Source of the DNA: Paraburkholderia kururiensis JCM 10599 = LMG 19447
GTDB lineage: Bacteria > Pseudomonadota > Gammaproteobacteria > Burkholderiales > Burkholderiaceae
DNA: 64,000 bases
Direction: 5' to 3'
NCBI RefSeq assembly: GCF_003986935.1
Contig: NZ_RJZE01000023.1
Span: forward strand, 1-64,000
A program made the translations under genes and the position numbers. Of the stretch, positions 43,766-52,026 are shown piece after piece. How positions within the stretch are numbered: position 1 is the stretch's first letter; the number at the start of each line of letters is the position of its first letter. A model generated the notes under the pieces. It did no database searches. It was given only the letters and a program-made list of their open reading frames with translations, and was not told the DNA's origin.

Positions 43766-45436
43766 GTGCGGTTTCCGGTGTGCAAAGGGACAGCCACCCT
43801 CACGGTTCTTACGATCTCGTTGATAATCGCCGGCTGCGCCAGTACCGGAGGCATTGCACCGCAGGCGCAGGGTCTCGACGCCACGTCGCTGGACGCGGGC
43901 GCGGCCATCCGCGCCGCCAACGCCGACGCCGCCTGGCCCGCCGCGGACTGGTGGCGCGCCTACCAGGATCCCCAACTCGACGCATGGGTAGACGCCGCGC
44001 TCGCCGGCAACCCGACGCTGGCCATCGCCGAGGCCCGCGTGCGCGACGCACAAGCCATGGCCGGTGTGGCCGCAGCCGCGCTCGCCCCGCAGATCAAGGG
44101 CGACCTCTCGATGCAGCGTCAGCACTGGCCCGACAACGTCTACTACGGGCCAGGCCCGCTCGCCAACGCCAACACCTGGAACAACACGGGCACGCTCGGC
44201 CTCTCGTACCACCTCGACCTGTGGGGCCGCGACCGCAGCGCGGCCGAACGCGCGCTCGACGCCGCTCACGCCCGCGCCGCCGACGCGCGCGCGGCCCGGC
44301 TCGAACTCGAAACCAACGTGGTGCGCGCTTACGTCGAACTCTCGATGAACTACGCGCTGCTCGACATCGCGCGCGCCACGCTCGCGCAGCAGCAGAAGGT
44401 GCTGGCCTACGCAGAGCGGCGCCTGAAGGGCGGCATCGGCACACAGCTCGAGGTGACCCAGGCGCAAACGCCGCTGCCCGAGTACGAACGGCAGATCGAC
44501 GCCTTGGGCGAAGCCATCGCGCTCGGCCAGAACCAGCTCGCCGCACTCGCGGGCAAGGGGCCCGGCGCCGGTGAAACCATCATGCGGCCGAAGCTTGCGC
44601 TCACCGCGCCCGCGGGCCTGCCCTCCGCGTTGCCCGCCGACCTGATCGGCCATCGGCCCGACGTGGTCGCCGCGCGCTGGACCGTGGCCGCGCAGGCACG
44701 CGGCATCGACGTCGCGAAGGCCGACTTCTATCCGAACATCAACCTGCTGGCGTCGCTCGGCGGCTTCGCCGCAGCCGGCCCGATGCTGCAATTCCTGCAC
44801 GCGGCCAACGGCGGATGGACGGCTGGCCCCGCCCTGTCGCTGCCGATCTTCGACGGCGGGCGCCTGCGCTCGCAACTGGGCGCGGCATCGGCGGGTTACG
44901 ACGCCGCCGTGGACCAGTACAACCAGACGCTCGTTACCGCCCTTCGGCAGATCGCCGACGAGGTGGTGCGCATCCGCTCGCTCGCCACGCAAAAGACCTC
45001 CGCTGAGCGCTCGGTCGCGGTGGCGCAGCGCAACTACGATCTTTCCGTGGAAGGCTACCGGCGCGGCCTCACCGACTACCTCAACGTGCTCACGGCGCAG
45101 ACGCAGCTGTTGCGCGCGCAGGAAGGCGTGGCGCGCATCCAGGCGGCGCAGCTCACCGCGCACGCATCGCTCGTCGCGGCATTGGGCGGCGGCCTCGCCG
45201 ATCCGGCCGACGGTCCGCGCCAAGCCGATGCGCTGCCCGCGCACGGCCGCGACGCGAGCCTGCTGCCGCACATGCCCGCCGCGCTCGACGTGAATCGCGC
45301 ACCGGCTGTCACGGTGCCGACCGCAGGCAGCGGCAGTACCGTCGGCAACGGAACCACCCCGGAAATCTCGCGCGCCACAGCACCGGCCACGTCGACCGCG
45401 CCGACCGCGTCGGCCACGCCGCGGCCCGCTCCCTGA
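43766..45436 (+). CDS. Outer-membrane efflux lipoprotein, NodT family
   Basis: 556 residues from GTG 43766, chosen for the AGGAGG ribosome site five bases upstream; an ATG at 43745 is weaker. The lipoprotein signal ends Leu-Ile-Ile-Ala-Gly-Cys, so Cys24 is lipidated. Two OEP (TolC-fold) repeats follow, with Ser-Tyr-His-Leu-Asp-Leu-Trp-Gly-Arg and the repeated Arg-Arg-Leu-Lys-Gly-Gly and Tyr-Arg-Arg-Gly-Leu-Thr-Asp-Tyr-Leu motifs. It forms the outer-membrane channel for the FUSC/HlyD pump behind it. The last 40 residues are a low-complexity Ala/Thr/Pro tail. Confidence 0.9.
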   Translation: MRFPVCKGTATLTVLTISLIIAGCASTGGIAPQAQGLDATSLDAGAAIRAANADAAWPAADWWRAYQDPQLDAWVDAALAGNPTLAIAEARVRDAQAMAGVAAAALAPQIKGDLSMQRQHWPDNVYYGPGPLANANTWNNTGTLGLSYHLDLWGRDRSAAERALDAAHARAADARAARLELETNVVRAYVELSMNYALLDIARATLAQQQKVLAYAERRLKGGIGTQLEVTQAQTPLPEYERQIDALGEAIALGQNQLAALAGKGPGAGETIMRPKLALTAPAGLPSALPADLIGHRPDVVAARWTVAAQARGIDVAKADFYPNINLLASLGGFAAAGPMLQFLHAANGGWTAGPALSLPIFDGGRLRSQLGAASAGYDAAVDQYNQTLVTALRQIADEVVRIRSLATQKTSAERSVAVAQRNYDLSVEGYRRGLTDYLNVLTAQTQLLRAQEGVARIQAAQLTAHASLVAALGGGLADPADGPRQADALPAHGRDASLLPHMPAALDVNRAPAVTVPTAGSGSTVGNGTTPEISRATAPATSTAPTASATPRPAP

Positions 45437-45445
45437 GGACTGCCC

Positions 45446-47641
45446 GTGTCCGCTCCTTCCTCCTCCGCGCCGCGCGTACCGGGTGCCGCGCTCGTCCCGG
45501 CCTTCGCCGAATGGGCCCGCACGGACGGCCTCACGTGGATCTACCTGTTCAAGGCGATTGCGGCCGGTCTGCTCGCGCTCGGCATTGCGATGCGGCTCGA
45601 TCTGCCGCAGCCGCGCACCGCGATGACCACCGTCTTCATCGTGATGCAGCCGCAAAGCGGCATGGTCTTCGCCAAGAGCTTCTACCGGATAGGCGGCACG
45701 CTCGTCGGCCTCGTCGTCATGCTTGCGCTGATCGGGCTCTTCGCCCAGCAGCCGGAGCTGTTCATCGCCGCGACGGCGTTGTGGGTCGGCATCTGCACGG
45801 CCGGCGCCGCGCGCAACCGCAACTTCCGCTCGTACGGTTTCGTGCTGGCCGGCTACACGGCCGCGCTGATCGGCATTCCGGCCTCGCAACATCCTGACGA
45901 CGCGTTCATGTCAGCACTCACGCGCGTGGCGGAGATCGTGGTGGGCATTCTCTGCTCGGGCGCCGTCAGCGGGCTCGTGTTTCCGCAGTTCGCCGGCGAG
46001 CAGATGCGCAGCACGGTGCGCGCACGCTTTTCGGCGTTCGTCGAGTATGTCTCGGCGTCGCTCGCGGGACAGGCGGACCGCGCGCAGATCGAGGCCACCA
46101 ACGCGCGCTTCGTCGCGGACATCGTCGGCTTCGAGGCCACGCGCAGCGTGGCCGTGTTCGAAAGCCCGGATGCACGCATGCGCAGCGGGCGGCTCGCGCG
46201 TCTGAACAGCGAGTTCATGACGGCCTCCACGCGCTTTCACGGGCTGCATCAGTTGATGAACCGGCTGCACGACGCCGGCGCGCACGCCACCATCGAAGCA
46301 CTGGAGCCGTATTTCCACGAGATCGCGCCGCTGCTCGCGAAGTCCGGCGAACCGGTGCTCACGGCGGCCGACGCCGAGCACGCCGCTGCGCAGCTCGAAA
46401 CCTATCGGGCCGCGCTGCCGCGCCGCATCCGCGCGACGCGCGCCCTGCTCGAATCCCGCGCCGACGTGCCGCTGCTCGATTTCGACACCGCTTCGGAACT
46501 GCTCTACCGCTTCCTCGACGACCTGCACGCCTACACCGCGACCTACGCCTCGCTCGCCGTGGACACGCACGCCCGCGAGCGCTGGATAGAACGCTACGAG
46601 CCGAAGACCAACCTGATCGCGGCCGGCGTCGCAGGACTGCGCGCGGCGTTCGTGATGGCCGCGCTCGGCGCCTTCTGGATCGCGACCGCGTGGCCGAGCG
46701 GCACGACGCTCGTGCTCAACGCGGCGGCCGTCTGCGCGCTCGCGTCGTCGTCGCCGTATCCCGCGCGCATGGCGTTCCAGATGGCGCTCGGCACGATGCT
46801 CTCGTCGCTCGTCGGCATGATCATGACGTTCGGCGTGTATCCGCACATCGACGGCTTTCCGCTCTTGTGCGCCGTGCTCACGCCGTGCCTCGCGTTCGGC
46901 GTGTTTCTCACCACGCGGCCGAAATACGCAGGCATCGGCGCGGGCTATTGCATCTTCTTCTGCTTTCTCGCCGGCCCCGACAACCTGATTCACTACGAGC
47001 CGGTGAGCTTCATGAACGATGCGCTCGCGCTCGTGCTTTCGATGCTCGTCTCTGCCATCGCGTTCGCCGTGCTGTTGCCGCCTTCCACGCCGTGGCTGCG
47101 CAACCGGCTCTTCGCCGATCTGCGCGACGAAGTGGCGCTCGCCTGCCGCGGGCGGCTCACGCGGCTGCGCTCGCGCTTCGAAAGCCGCGCCCGCGACCTG
47201 ATGTTCCAGATCAACTCGCTCGCCCAGAACGAGCCCGAGGTGAAGCGCGACACGCTGCGCTGGCTCTTCGCGGTGCTCGAAGTGGGCAACGCGATGATCG
47301 ACCTGCGCAACGAAATCGGTACGCTGCCGCACGACCCGCGCTACGAGGCGAGCATGCCGTGGCGCGTGGCGATCCGCCGGCTGGGCGACCCGCTGGTGGG
47401 GCTGTTTCAGGCGCCCAACGGGCGCCGGCTCGACGCCGCGCTCGCGGCAACCGCGGACGCCATCGCCGCCACGCAGCAGGCGCTCGTCACCTTCTCGCCG
47501 CCGCGCGAGGAACGCCACAAGCTGCAGCGCATCCTGAGCTACCTGCATTTCGTGCGCAGCGCGCTGCTCGATCCGCAATCGCCGCTCGAAGCGGCCGTTG
47601 CGCCGGGCCGCCGCCATGAAGGAGACCGCCATGCCCCGTGA
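45446..47641 (+). CDS. FUSC-family inner-membrane efflux transporter (AaeB/fusaric-acid type)
   Basis: 731 residues, with a GTG start 9 bp after the NodT stop. It has two hydrophobic blocks of about five to six helices each (residues ~30-180 and ~390-550) separated by soluble regions, as in AaeB and FusC. These transporters export aromatic carboxylates such as p-hydroxybenzoate or fusaric acid. Arg-Thr-Ala-Met-Thr-Thr-Val-Phe-Ile-Val-Met-Gln-Pro-Gln-Ser-Gly-Met is the conserved family stretch. It overlaps the small DUF1656 gene. Confidence 0.9.
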   Translation: MSAPSSSAPRVPGAALVPAFAEWARTDGLTWIYLFKAIAAGLLALGIAMRLDLPQPRTAMTTVFIVMQPQSGMVFAKSFYRIGGTLVGLVVMLALIGLFAQQPELFIAATALWVGICTAGAARNRNFRSYGFVLAGYTAALIGIPASQHPDDAFMSALTRVAEIVVGILCSGAVSGLVFPQFAGEQMRSTVRARFSAFVEYVSASLAGQADRAQIEATNARFVADIVGFEATRSVAVFESPDARMRSGRLARLNSEFMTASTRFHGLHQLMNRLHDAGAHATIEALEPYFHEIAPLLAKSGEPVLTAADAEHAAAQLETYRAALPRRIRATRALLESRADVPLLDFDTASELLYRFLDDLHAYTATYASLAVDTHARERWIERYEPKTNLIAAGVAGLRAAFVMAALGAFWIATAWPSGTTLVLNAAAVCALASSSPYPARMAFQMALGTMLSSLVGMIMTFGVYPHIDGFPLLCAVLTPCLAFGVFLTTRPKYAGIGAGYCIFFCFLAGPDNLIHYEPVSFMNDALALVLSMLVSAIAFAVLLPPSTPWLRNRLFADLRDEVALACRGRLTRLRSRFESRARDLMFQINSLAQNEPEVKRDTLRWLFAVLEVGNAMIDLRNEIGTLPHDPRYEASMPWRVAIRRLGDPLVGLFQAPNGRRLDAALAATADAIAATQQALVTFSPPREERHKLQRILSYLHFVRSALLDPQSPLEAAVAPGRRHEGDRHAP

Positions 47642-47831
47642 AATCGCTTTCCTCGATGCCTACATGCCGGCCATCGTGCCGATCTTCATTCTGGGCGCCG
47701 TGCTGACGTGGGTGCTCGACCGGCTGCTCGCGCGCACGGGGCTGTATCGCGCGGTGTGGCATCCGTCGCTCTTCCGGGCAAGCCTGCTCGTGTGCGTGTG
47801 CACGACGCTGGGGCTCTTCGTTTACGGCTGA
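47631..47831 (+). CDS. DUF1656 (AaeX-like) small membrane protein
   Basis: 66 residues from MPREIAFLDAYMPAIV, with two membrane helices. It overlaps the end of the FUSC gene by 11 bp and lies ahead of the HlyD gene. AaeX homologues accompany AaeA/AaeB in many proteobacteria; their role in the pump is not known. Confidence 0.88.
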   Translation: MPREIAFLDAYMPAIVPIFILGAVLTWVLDRLLARTGLYRAVWHPSLFRASLLVCVCTTLGLFVYG

Positions 47832-47893
47832 ACACCGGACGCACGTTCCACCGCACACACCCATTCGCTGAATACGCTGACAAGAGTCGAAAC

Positions 47894-48772
47894 ATGACCC
47901 TCAGAAACATCATCGGCTTCGTCGTGACGGCCGTCATTTTCATCGTCGCGATACTGATCGGCCGCACCTTGTGGATCTACTACATGGACGAGCCCTGGAC
48001 CCGCGACGGCCGCGTGCGCGCCGAAGTCGTGAACATCGCGCCCGACGTCTCGGGCGCCGTGGTCGAGCTGCCCGTGCGCGACAACCAGGTCGTGAAAAAG
48101 GGCGACCTGCTGATGCAGATCGACCCCTCGCACTACCAGATCGCCGTGGAACAGGCGCAGGCCACGGTCGCGGCACGCAAGGCCGACCTGCAGATGCGCC
48201 TCGACGACGCGAAGCGGCGCGCCGACATGGACAGCCAGGTGGTGTCGGCGGAAAACCGCGAGAACGCCTCGCATGCGGCAAGCGCGGCCCAGGCGCAGTA
48301 CCAGGAAGCGCTCGCGCAGCTCGACGCGGCCAAACTCAACCTCGCGCGCACGCGCGTGATCTCGCCCGTGGACGGCTACGTGACGAACCTCAACGTGTTC
48401 CGCGGCGACTACGCGATCGCCGGCACCGCGCGGCTCGCGGTGGTGGACAGCCACTCGTTCTGGGTCTACGGCTACTTCGAGGAAACCAAGCTGCCGCGCG
48501 TGAAGGTGGGCAACAAGGCGGAGATTCGCCTGATGAGCGGTCCGGTGCTCAAGGGCCACGTGGAGAGCATCTCGCGCGGCATCTACGACCGCGACAATCC
48601 GCAAAGCCGCGAACTGCTCGCCGACGTGAACCCGACGTTCAACTGGGTGCGCCTCGCGCAGCGCGTGCCGGTGCGCATCCATATCGACGAGGTGCCGGAA
48701 GGCGTGGTGCTGGCCGCGGGCATCACCTGCACCGTGGTGGTGGAGCCGGCGAACGTGCGCAAGGGTCTCTGA
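47894..48772 (+). CDS. HlyD-family periplasmic adaptor (AaeA-like)
   Basis: 292 residues from MTLRNIIGFVVTAVIF. One N-terminal membrane helix (about 5-27) is followed by Thr-Arg-Asp-Gly-Arg-Val-Arg-Ala and the biotin-lipoyl motif Ile-Ala-Pro-Asp-Val-Ser-Gly. A coiled hairpin and a second lipoyl half (Arg-Thr-Arg-Val-Ile-Ser-Pro-Val-Asp-Gly-Tyr-Val) come next. It bridges the FUSC pump and the NodT channel, and is the last gene of the efflux cluster. Confidence 0.9.
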   Translation: MTLRNIIGFVVTAVIFIVAILIGRTLWIYYMDEPWTRDGRVRAEVVNIAPDVSGAVVELPVRDNQVVKKGDLLMQIDPSHYQIAVEQAQATVAARKADLQMRLDDAKRRADMDSQVVSAENRENASHAASAAQAQYQEALAQLDAAKLNLARTRVISPVDGYVTNLNVFRGDYAIAGTARLAVVDSHSFWVYGYFEETKLPRVKVGNKAEIRLMSGPVLKGHVESISRGIYDRDNPQSRELLADVNPTFNWVRLAQRVPVRIHIDEVPEGVVLAAGITCTVVVEPANVRKGL

Positions 48773-49141
48773 GCCCGGCAACGGAGCCTCGCGACTGAGC
48801 CTCGCAACTGAGTCCGCCAACTGAGTCCGCCAACTAAGCGGGACAAACGCGCTTCGTCACTGAACGAAGCTGCCGGGCAACGTAACCGGGCGAGGCAACC
48901 GGGTAGGCCAATTGCACGACACATCTCCAGCCTCCCCCGCGACACGCGCGCGCATCATGGTCTACCCGCGTTGCCGCCGGCGGGGGCGCTGCACTATCCT
49001 GCCCCGGACGAATCCATCACACGGAATCCACCACACGGGGCAAGCGACGGACGGCAGCCGGCGGGGCCGCGCAAGACACGCGCAGCGCCCCGCGCGGCGC
49101 GTGCGCCGCTGGCCACGGGCTCTCGCCGGAGGGACGCCGCC
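48773..49141. repeat. Intergenic region with two 13-bp tandem arrays and a hairpin
   Basis: No gene. Bases 48795-48833 hold three 13-bp units (CTGAGCCTCGCAA, then CTGAGTCCGCCAA twice), with partial units on both sides. Bases 48872-48910 hold three more 13-bp units of a different sequence (GCCGGGCAACGTA, ACCGGGCGAGGCA, ACCGGGTAGGCCA). Between them lies the hairpin GCTTCGT/ACGAAGC (48851-48870). The rest up to prpE shows nothing recognisable. Confidence 0.7.
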
Positions 49142-51046
49142 ATGCCGCGCTACGCCGAATTTCATCGTCAGTCGATTGCCGATCCCGAAGCCTTCTGGCG
49201 CAACGAGGCCCGGCGAATCCACTGGGAAACGCCCTTCGACACCGTGCTCGACCGCTCGCGCCCGCCCTTCGCGCGCTGGTTCTGCGGCGGCCGCACGAAT
49301 CTCTGCCACAACGCCGTGGACCGGCACCTGGCCGACCGCGCCCAGCAGAACGCGCTGATCTACGTCTCGACCGAAACCGGCATCGAGCGCCGCTACACCT
49401 ACGCGGAACTGCACGCCGAGGTGAACCGCATGGCCGCCGTGATGCGCTCGCTCGGCGTGGCGCGCGGCGAACGCGTCCTGATCTATCTGCCGATGATTCC
49501 CGAAGCGCTTTTCGCGATGCTCGCCTGCGCGCGCATCGGGGCGATTCATTCGGTGGTGTTCGGCGGCTTCGCGGCCCCCAACCTGGCGGCGCGCATCGAC
49601 GACGCCAAGCCCGTGCTCATCGTCACCGCCGACGCCGGTGCGCGCGCCGGCAAGGTGATCGACTACACGCCGCTCGTGGACGAAGCGCTCGCGCGCGCGA
49701 CGCACCACCCCGCGAAGGTGCTGCTGATCGACCGGCAACTCGCGCCGGAACGGCTCGCGGCGAGCTATCTGGTCGACTACGAGCCGCTGCGCGAGCAGTA
49801 TTTCGACGCCCACGTGCCCTGCGAGTGGCTCGAATCGAACGAGCCTTCCTACGTGCTCTACACCTCGGGCACCACCGGGCGACCCAAGGGCGTGCAGCGC
49901 GACGTGGGTGGCTACGCGGTGGCGCTGGCGGCGTCGATGGAATACATCTTCGAAGGCCGCGCGGGCGACGTGATGTTCACCGCGTCGGACATCGGCTGGG
50001 TGGTGGGCCACAGCTACATCATCTACGCGCCGCTCATTGCCGGCATGACCACGGTGATGTACGAAGGCACGCCGATCCGCCCGGACGGCGGCATCTGGTG
50101 GCGGCTCGTCGAGCAATACCGCATCAACCTCATGTTCACGGCGCCCACGGCGATCCGCGTGCTCAAGAAGCAGGACCCGGCGCTGCTCACCGCCGCGGAC
50201 GTCTCGAGCCTGCGCACGTTGTTCCTTGCGGGCGAGCCGCTCGACGAGCCCACCGCGACGTGGATTTCGGGCGCGCTCGGCAAGCCTGTCGTGGACAACT
50301 ACTGGCAGACCGAAACCGGCTGGCCGATGCTTGCCATCCAGCGCGGCGTGGAAGCGCTGCCGCCGAAGCTCGGCTCGCCCGGCGTGCCTGTGTACGGCTA
50401 CAACGTCACGCTGCGCGACGAGCACACGGGCGAGCCGTGCGGCCCCGGCGAGAAGGGCGTCATCACGCTCGGCTGGCCGCTGCCGCCCGGCTGCATGCAG
50501 ACGGTCTGGGGCGACGACGCGCGCTTCGTGAAAACCTACTGGGAAAGCGTGCCCGGCGAGCAGGTCTACTCGACCTTCGACTGGGGCGTACAGGACGAGG
50601 ACGGTTACGTCACGATCCTCGGCCGCACCGACGACGTGATCAACGTGGCCGGCCATCGCCTGGGCACGCGCGAGATCGAGGAAGCGCTGTCGAGCCACGC
50701 GGCCGTGGCCGAGGTCGCGGTGGTGGGCGTGAGCGATGCGCTGAAGGGCCAGGCCGCGCGCGCGTTCGTGGTGGTGCGCGACCCGGGGCGCTATGCCGAC
50801 GACGCCGCGCGGCTCACGCTGGAAGCGGAACTGGCAGCAACGGTGGACCGCCAGCTCGGCGCCATCGCGCGGCCCGCACGCGTGCATCTGGTATCGATGC
50901 TGCCGAAAACGCGCTCGGGCAAGCTGCTGCGCCGCGCGATCGCAGCGCTCGCCGAAGGCCGCGACCCGGGCGACCTGCCCACCATCGAAGACGCCATGGC
51001 GCTGCACGAAGTGCGCGCGGCGCTGGATGAGGACAAGGGGCGGTAG
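49142..51046 (+). CDS. prpE: Propionyl-CoA synthetase-like acyl-CoA ligase
   Basis: 634 residues from MPRYAEFHRQSIADPEAFW. ANL superfamily. The ATP loop is Tyr-Thr-Ser-Gly-Thr-Thr-Gly-Arg-Pro-Lys-Gly-Val, followed by Tyr-Trp-Gln-Thr-Glu-Thr-Gly-Trp-Pro and the A10 lysine in Thr-Arg-Ser-Gly-Lys-Leu-Leu-Arg-Arg. The N-terminal pattern (Arg-Pro-Pro-Phe-Ala-Arg-Trp-Phe-x-Gly-Gly-Arg-Thr-Asn-Leu-Cys-His-Asn-Ala) is that of PrpE. It activates propionate (or acetate) to the CoA ester. No other methylcitrate-cycle genes are present here. Confidence 0.9.
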   Translation: MPRYAEFHRQSIADPEAFWRNEARRIHWETPFDTVLDRSRPPFARWFCGGRTNLCHNAVDRHLADRAQQNALIYVSTETGIERRYTYAELHAEVNRMAAVMRSLGVARGERVLIYLPMIPEALFAMLACARIGAIHSVVFGGFAAPNLAARIDDAKPVLIVTADAGARAGKVIDYTPLVDEALARATHHPAKVLLIDRQLAPERLAASYLVDYEPLREQYFDAHVPCEWLESNEPSYVLYTSGTTGRPKGVQRDVGGYAVALAASMEYIFEGRAGDVMFTASDIGWVVGHSYIIYAPLIAGMTTVMYEGTPIRPDGGIWWRLVEQYRINLMFTAPTAIRVLKKQDPALLTAADVSSLRTLFLAGEPLDEPTATWISGALGKPVVDNYWQTETGWPMLAIQRGVEALPPKLGSPGVPVYGYNVTLRDEHTGEPCGPGEKGVITLGWPLPPGCMQTVWGDDARFVKTYWESVPGEQVYSTFDWGVQDEDGYVTILGRTDDVINVAGHRLGTREIEEALSSHAAVAEVAVVGVSDALKGQAARAFVVVRDPGRYADDAARLTLEAELAATVDRQLGAIARPARVHLVSMLPKTRSGKLLRRAIAALAEGRDPGDLPTIEDAMALHEVRAALDEDKGR

Positions 51047-51186
51047 GCTTTTGGTGTGTTGCGGCGGCGCGTGGGTGATGAAGCGCGCGGCCGCAACGGT
51101 TGAGCGAGTCAGCTTCGGAGACGGGCTAGACGTCGGATGACAAACAAGGCGGCGCTCGGCACGGCGGCCGCGCTAAGCGGACTGCG

Positions 51187-51978
51187 CTAAACAGCCAGCT
51201 CCCCAGCCCGCGCTTCCAGAAAGCGCCGCAGAATGCCGGTGGAATACGTGCCCGCGATCTCCGTGAGAAACGAGGCAAAAGACGTCGGCGCGTAGTCGTC
51301 GGCGGTATCGGACACCGTGCGCACGATCGCGCACGGCACCTCGTATTCGTGACACACCTGGGCGATCGCGGCGCCTTCCATCTCTACGGCGAGCGCGTCG
51401 GGCAGCGCGGCGCGCAGCGCTTGCACCGCACTGGCGCTCGCGACGAACTGATCCCCGCTGATCACGAGCCCGCGATGCACTTGCGGCAACGCCGTGCCGA
51501 AGTGGGCCGCCAGCGCCGCGCCCTCTTCCGCCACGAAGCGCTCGCAGGCCGCGGCGAGCTGCGCGGCGAGACGCACGTCGGCGGCAAAGCGCGCCATGCC
51601 GAGCAACGGCACCTCGAAACGCGGAAAGAGCGGCGACGCATCCAGATCGTGCTGCAGCAGCGTCTCGCCCACCACGATGTCGCCGATACGCACGTGCGGC
51701 CCCACGCCGCCCGCCACGCCCGTGAAGACCACGGCGTCGACGTCGAATGCGTGGATCAGCGCGCTCGTGGTGGCCGCCGCGGCCACCTTGCCCACGCGCG
51801 CGAGCGTGACGACGCACGGCGCGCCGTGCACGGTGCCGACGTGATAGTCGCGACGCCCGTGCGTGACGGTCTTCACGCCGGACTCGGCGCGCATGGTGGC
51901 GATCAGGTCGCCGAGTTCTTCGGGCAGCGCGGCAAGCACGCCGAGGGGACGCGGAAAAACGTGGGTGGTCTGGTTCAT
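51187..51978 (-). CDS. mtnN: 5'-methylthioadenosine/S-adenosylhomocysteine nucleosidase family
   Basis: 263 residues. The N-terminal Leu-Pro-Glu-Glu supplies the catalytic glutamate. Val-Phe-Thr-Gly-Val-Ala-Gly-Gly is the phosphorylase-fold loop, Val-Glu-Met-Glu-Gly-Ala-Ala-Ile-Ala-Gln the purine-site Glu, and Ser-Asp-Thr-Ala-Asp the general acid region. It is longer than E. coli Pfs (about 232 residues), with an extra loop around 130-150. It cleaves MTA or SAH to adenine and a thioribose sugar. Not in an operon with uvrD (gap 48 bp, same strand, so co-transcription is possible). Confidence 0.88.
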   Translation of the reverse strand: MNQTTHVFPRPLGVLAALPEELGDLIATMRAESGVKTVTHGRRDYHVGTVHGAPCVVTLARVGKVAAAATTSALIHAFDVDAVVFTGVAGGVGPHVRIGDIVVGETLLQHDLDASPLFPRFEVPLLGMARFAADVRLAAQLAAACERFVAEEGAALAAHFGTALPQVHRGLVISGDQFVASASAVQALRAALPDALAVEMEGAAIAQVCHEYEVPCAIVRTVSDTADDYAPTSFASFLTEIAGTYSTGILRRFLEARAGELAV

Positions 51979-52026
51979 TTTCTTGATGTCAGGTGTGGGC
52001 GGCTTCGACGCGAACGGATGCGCGGC

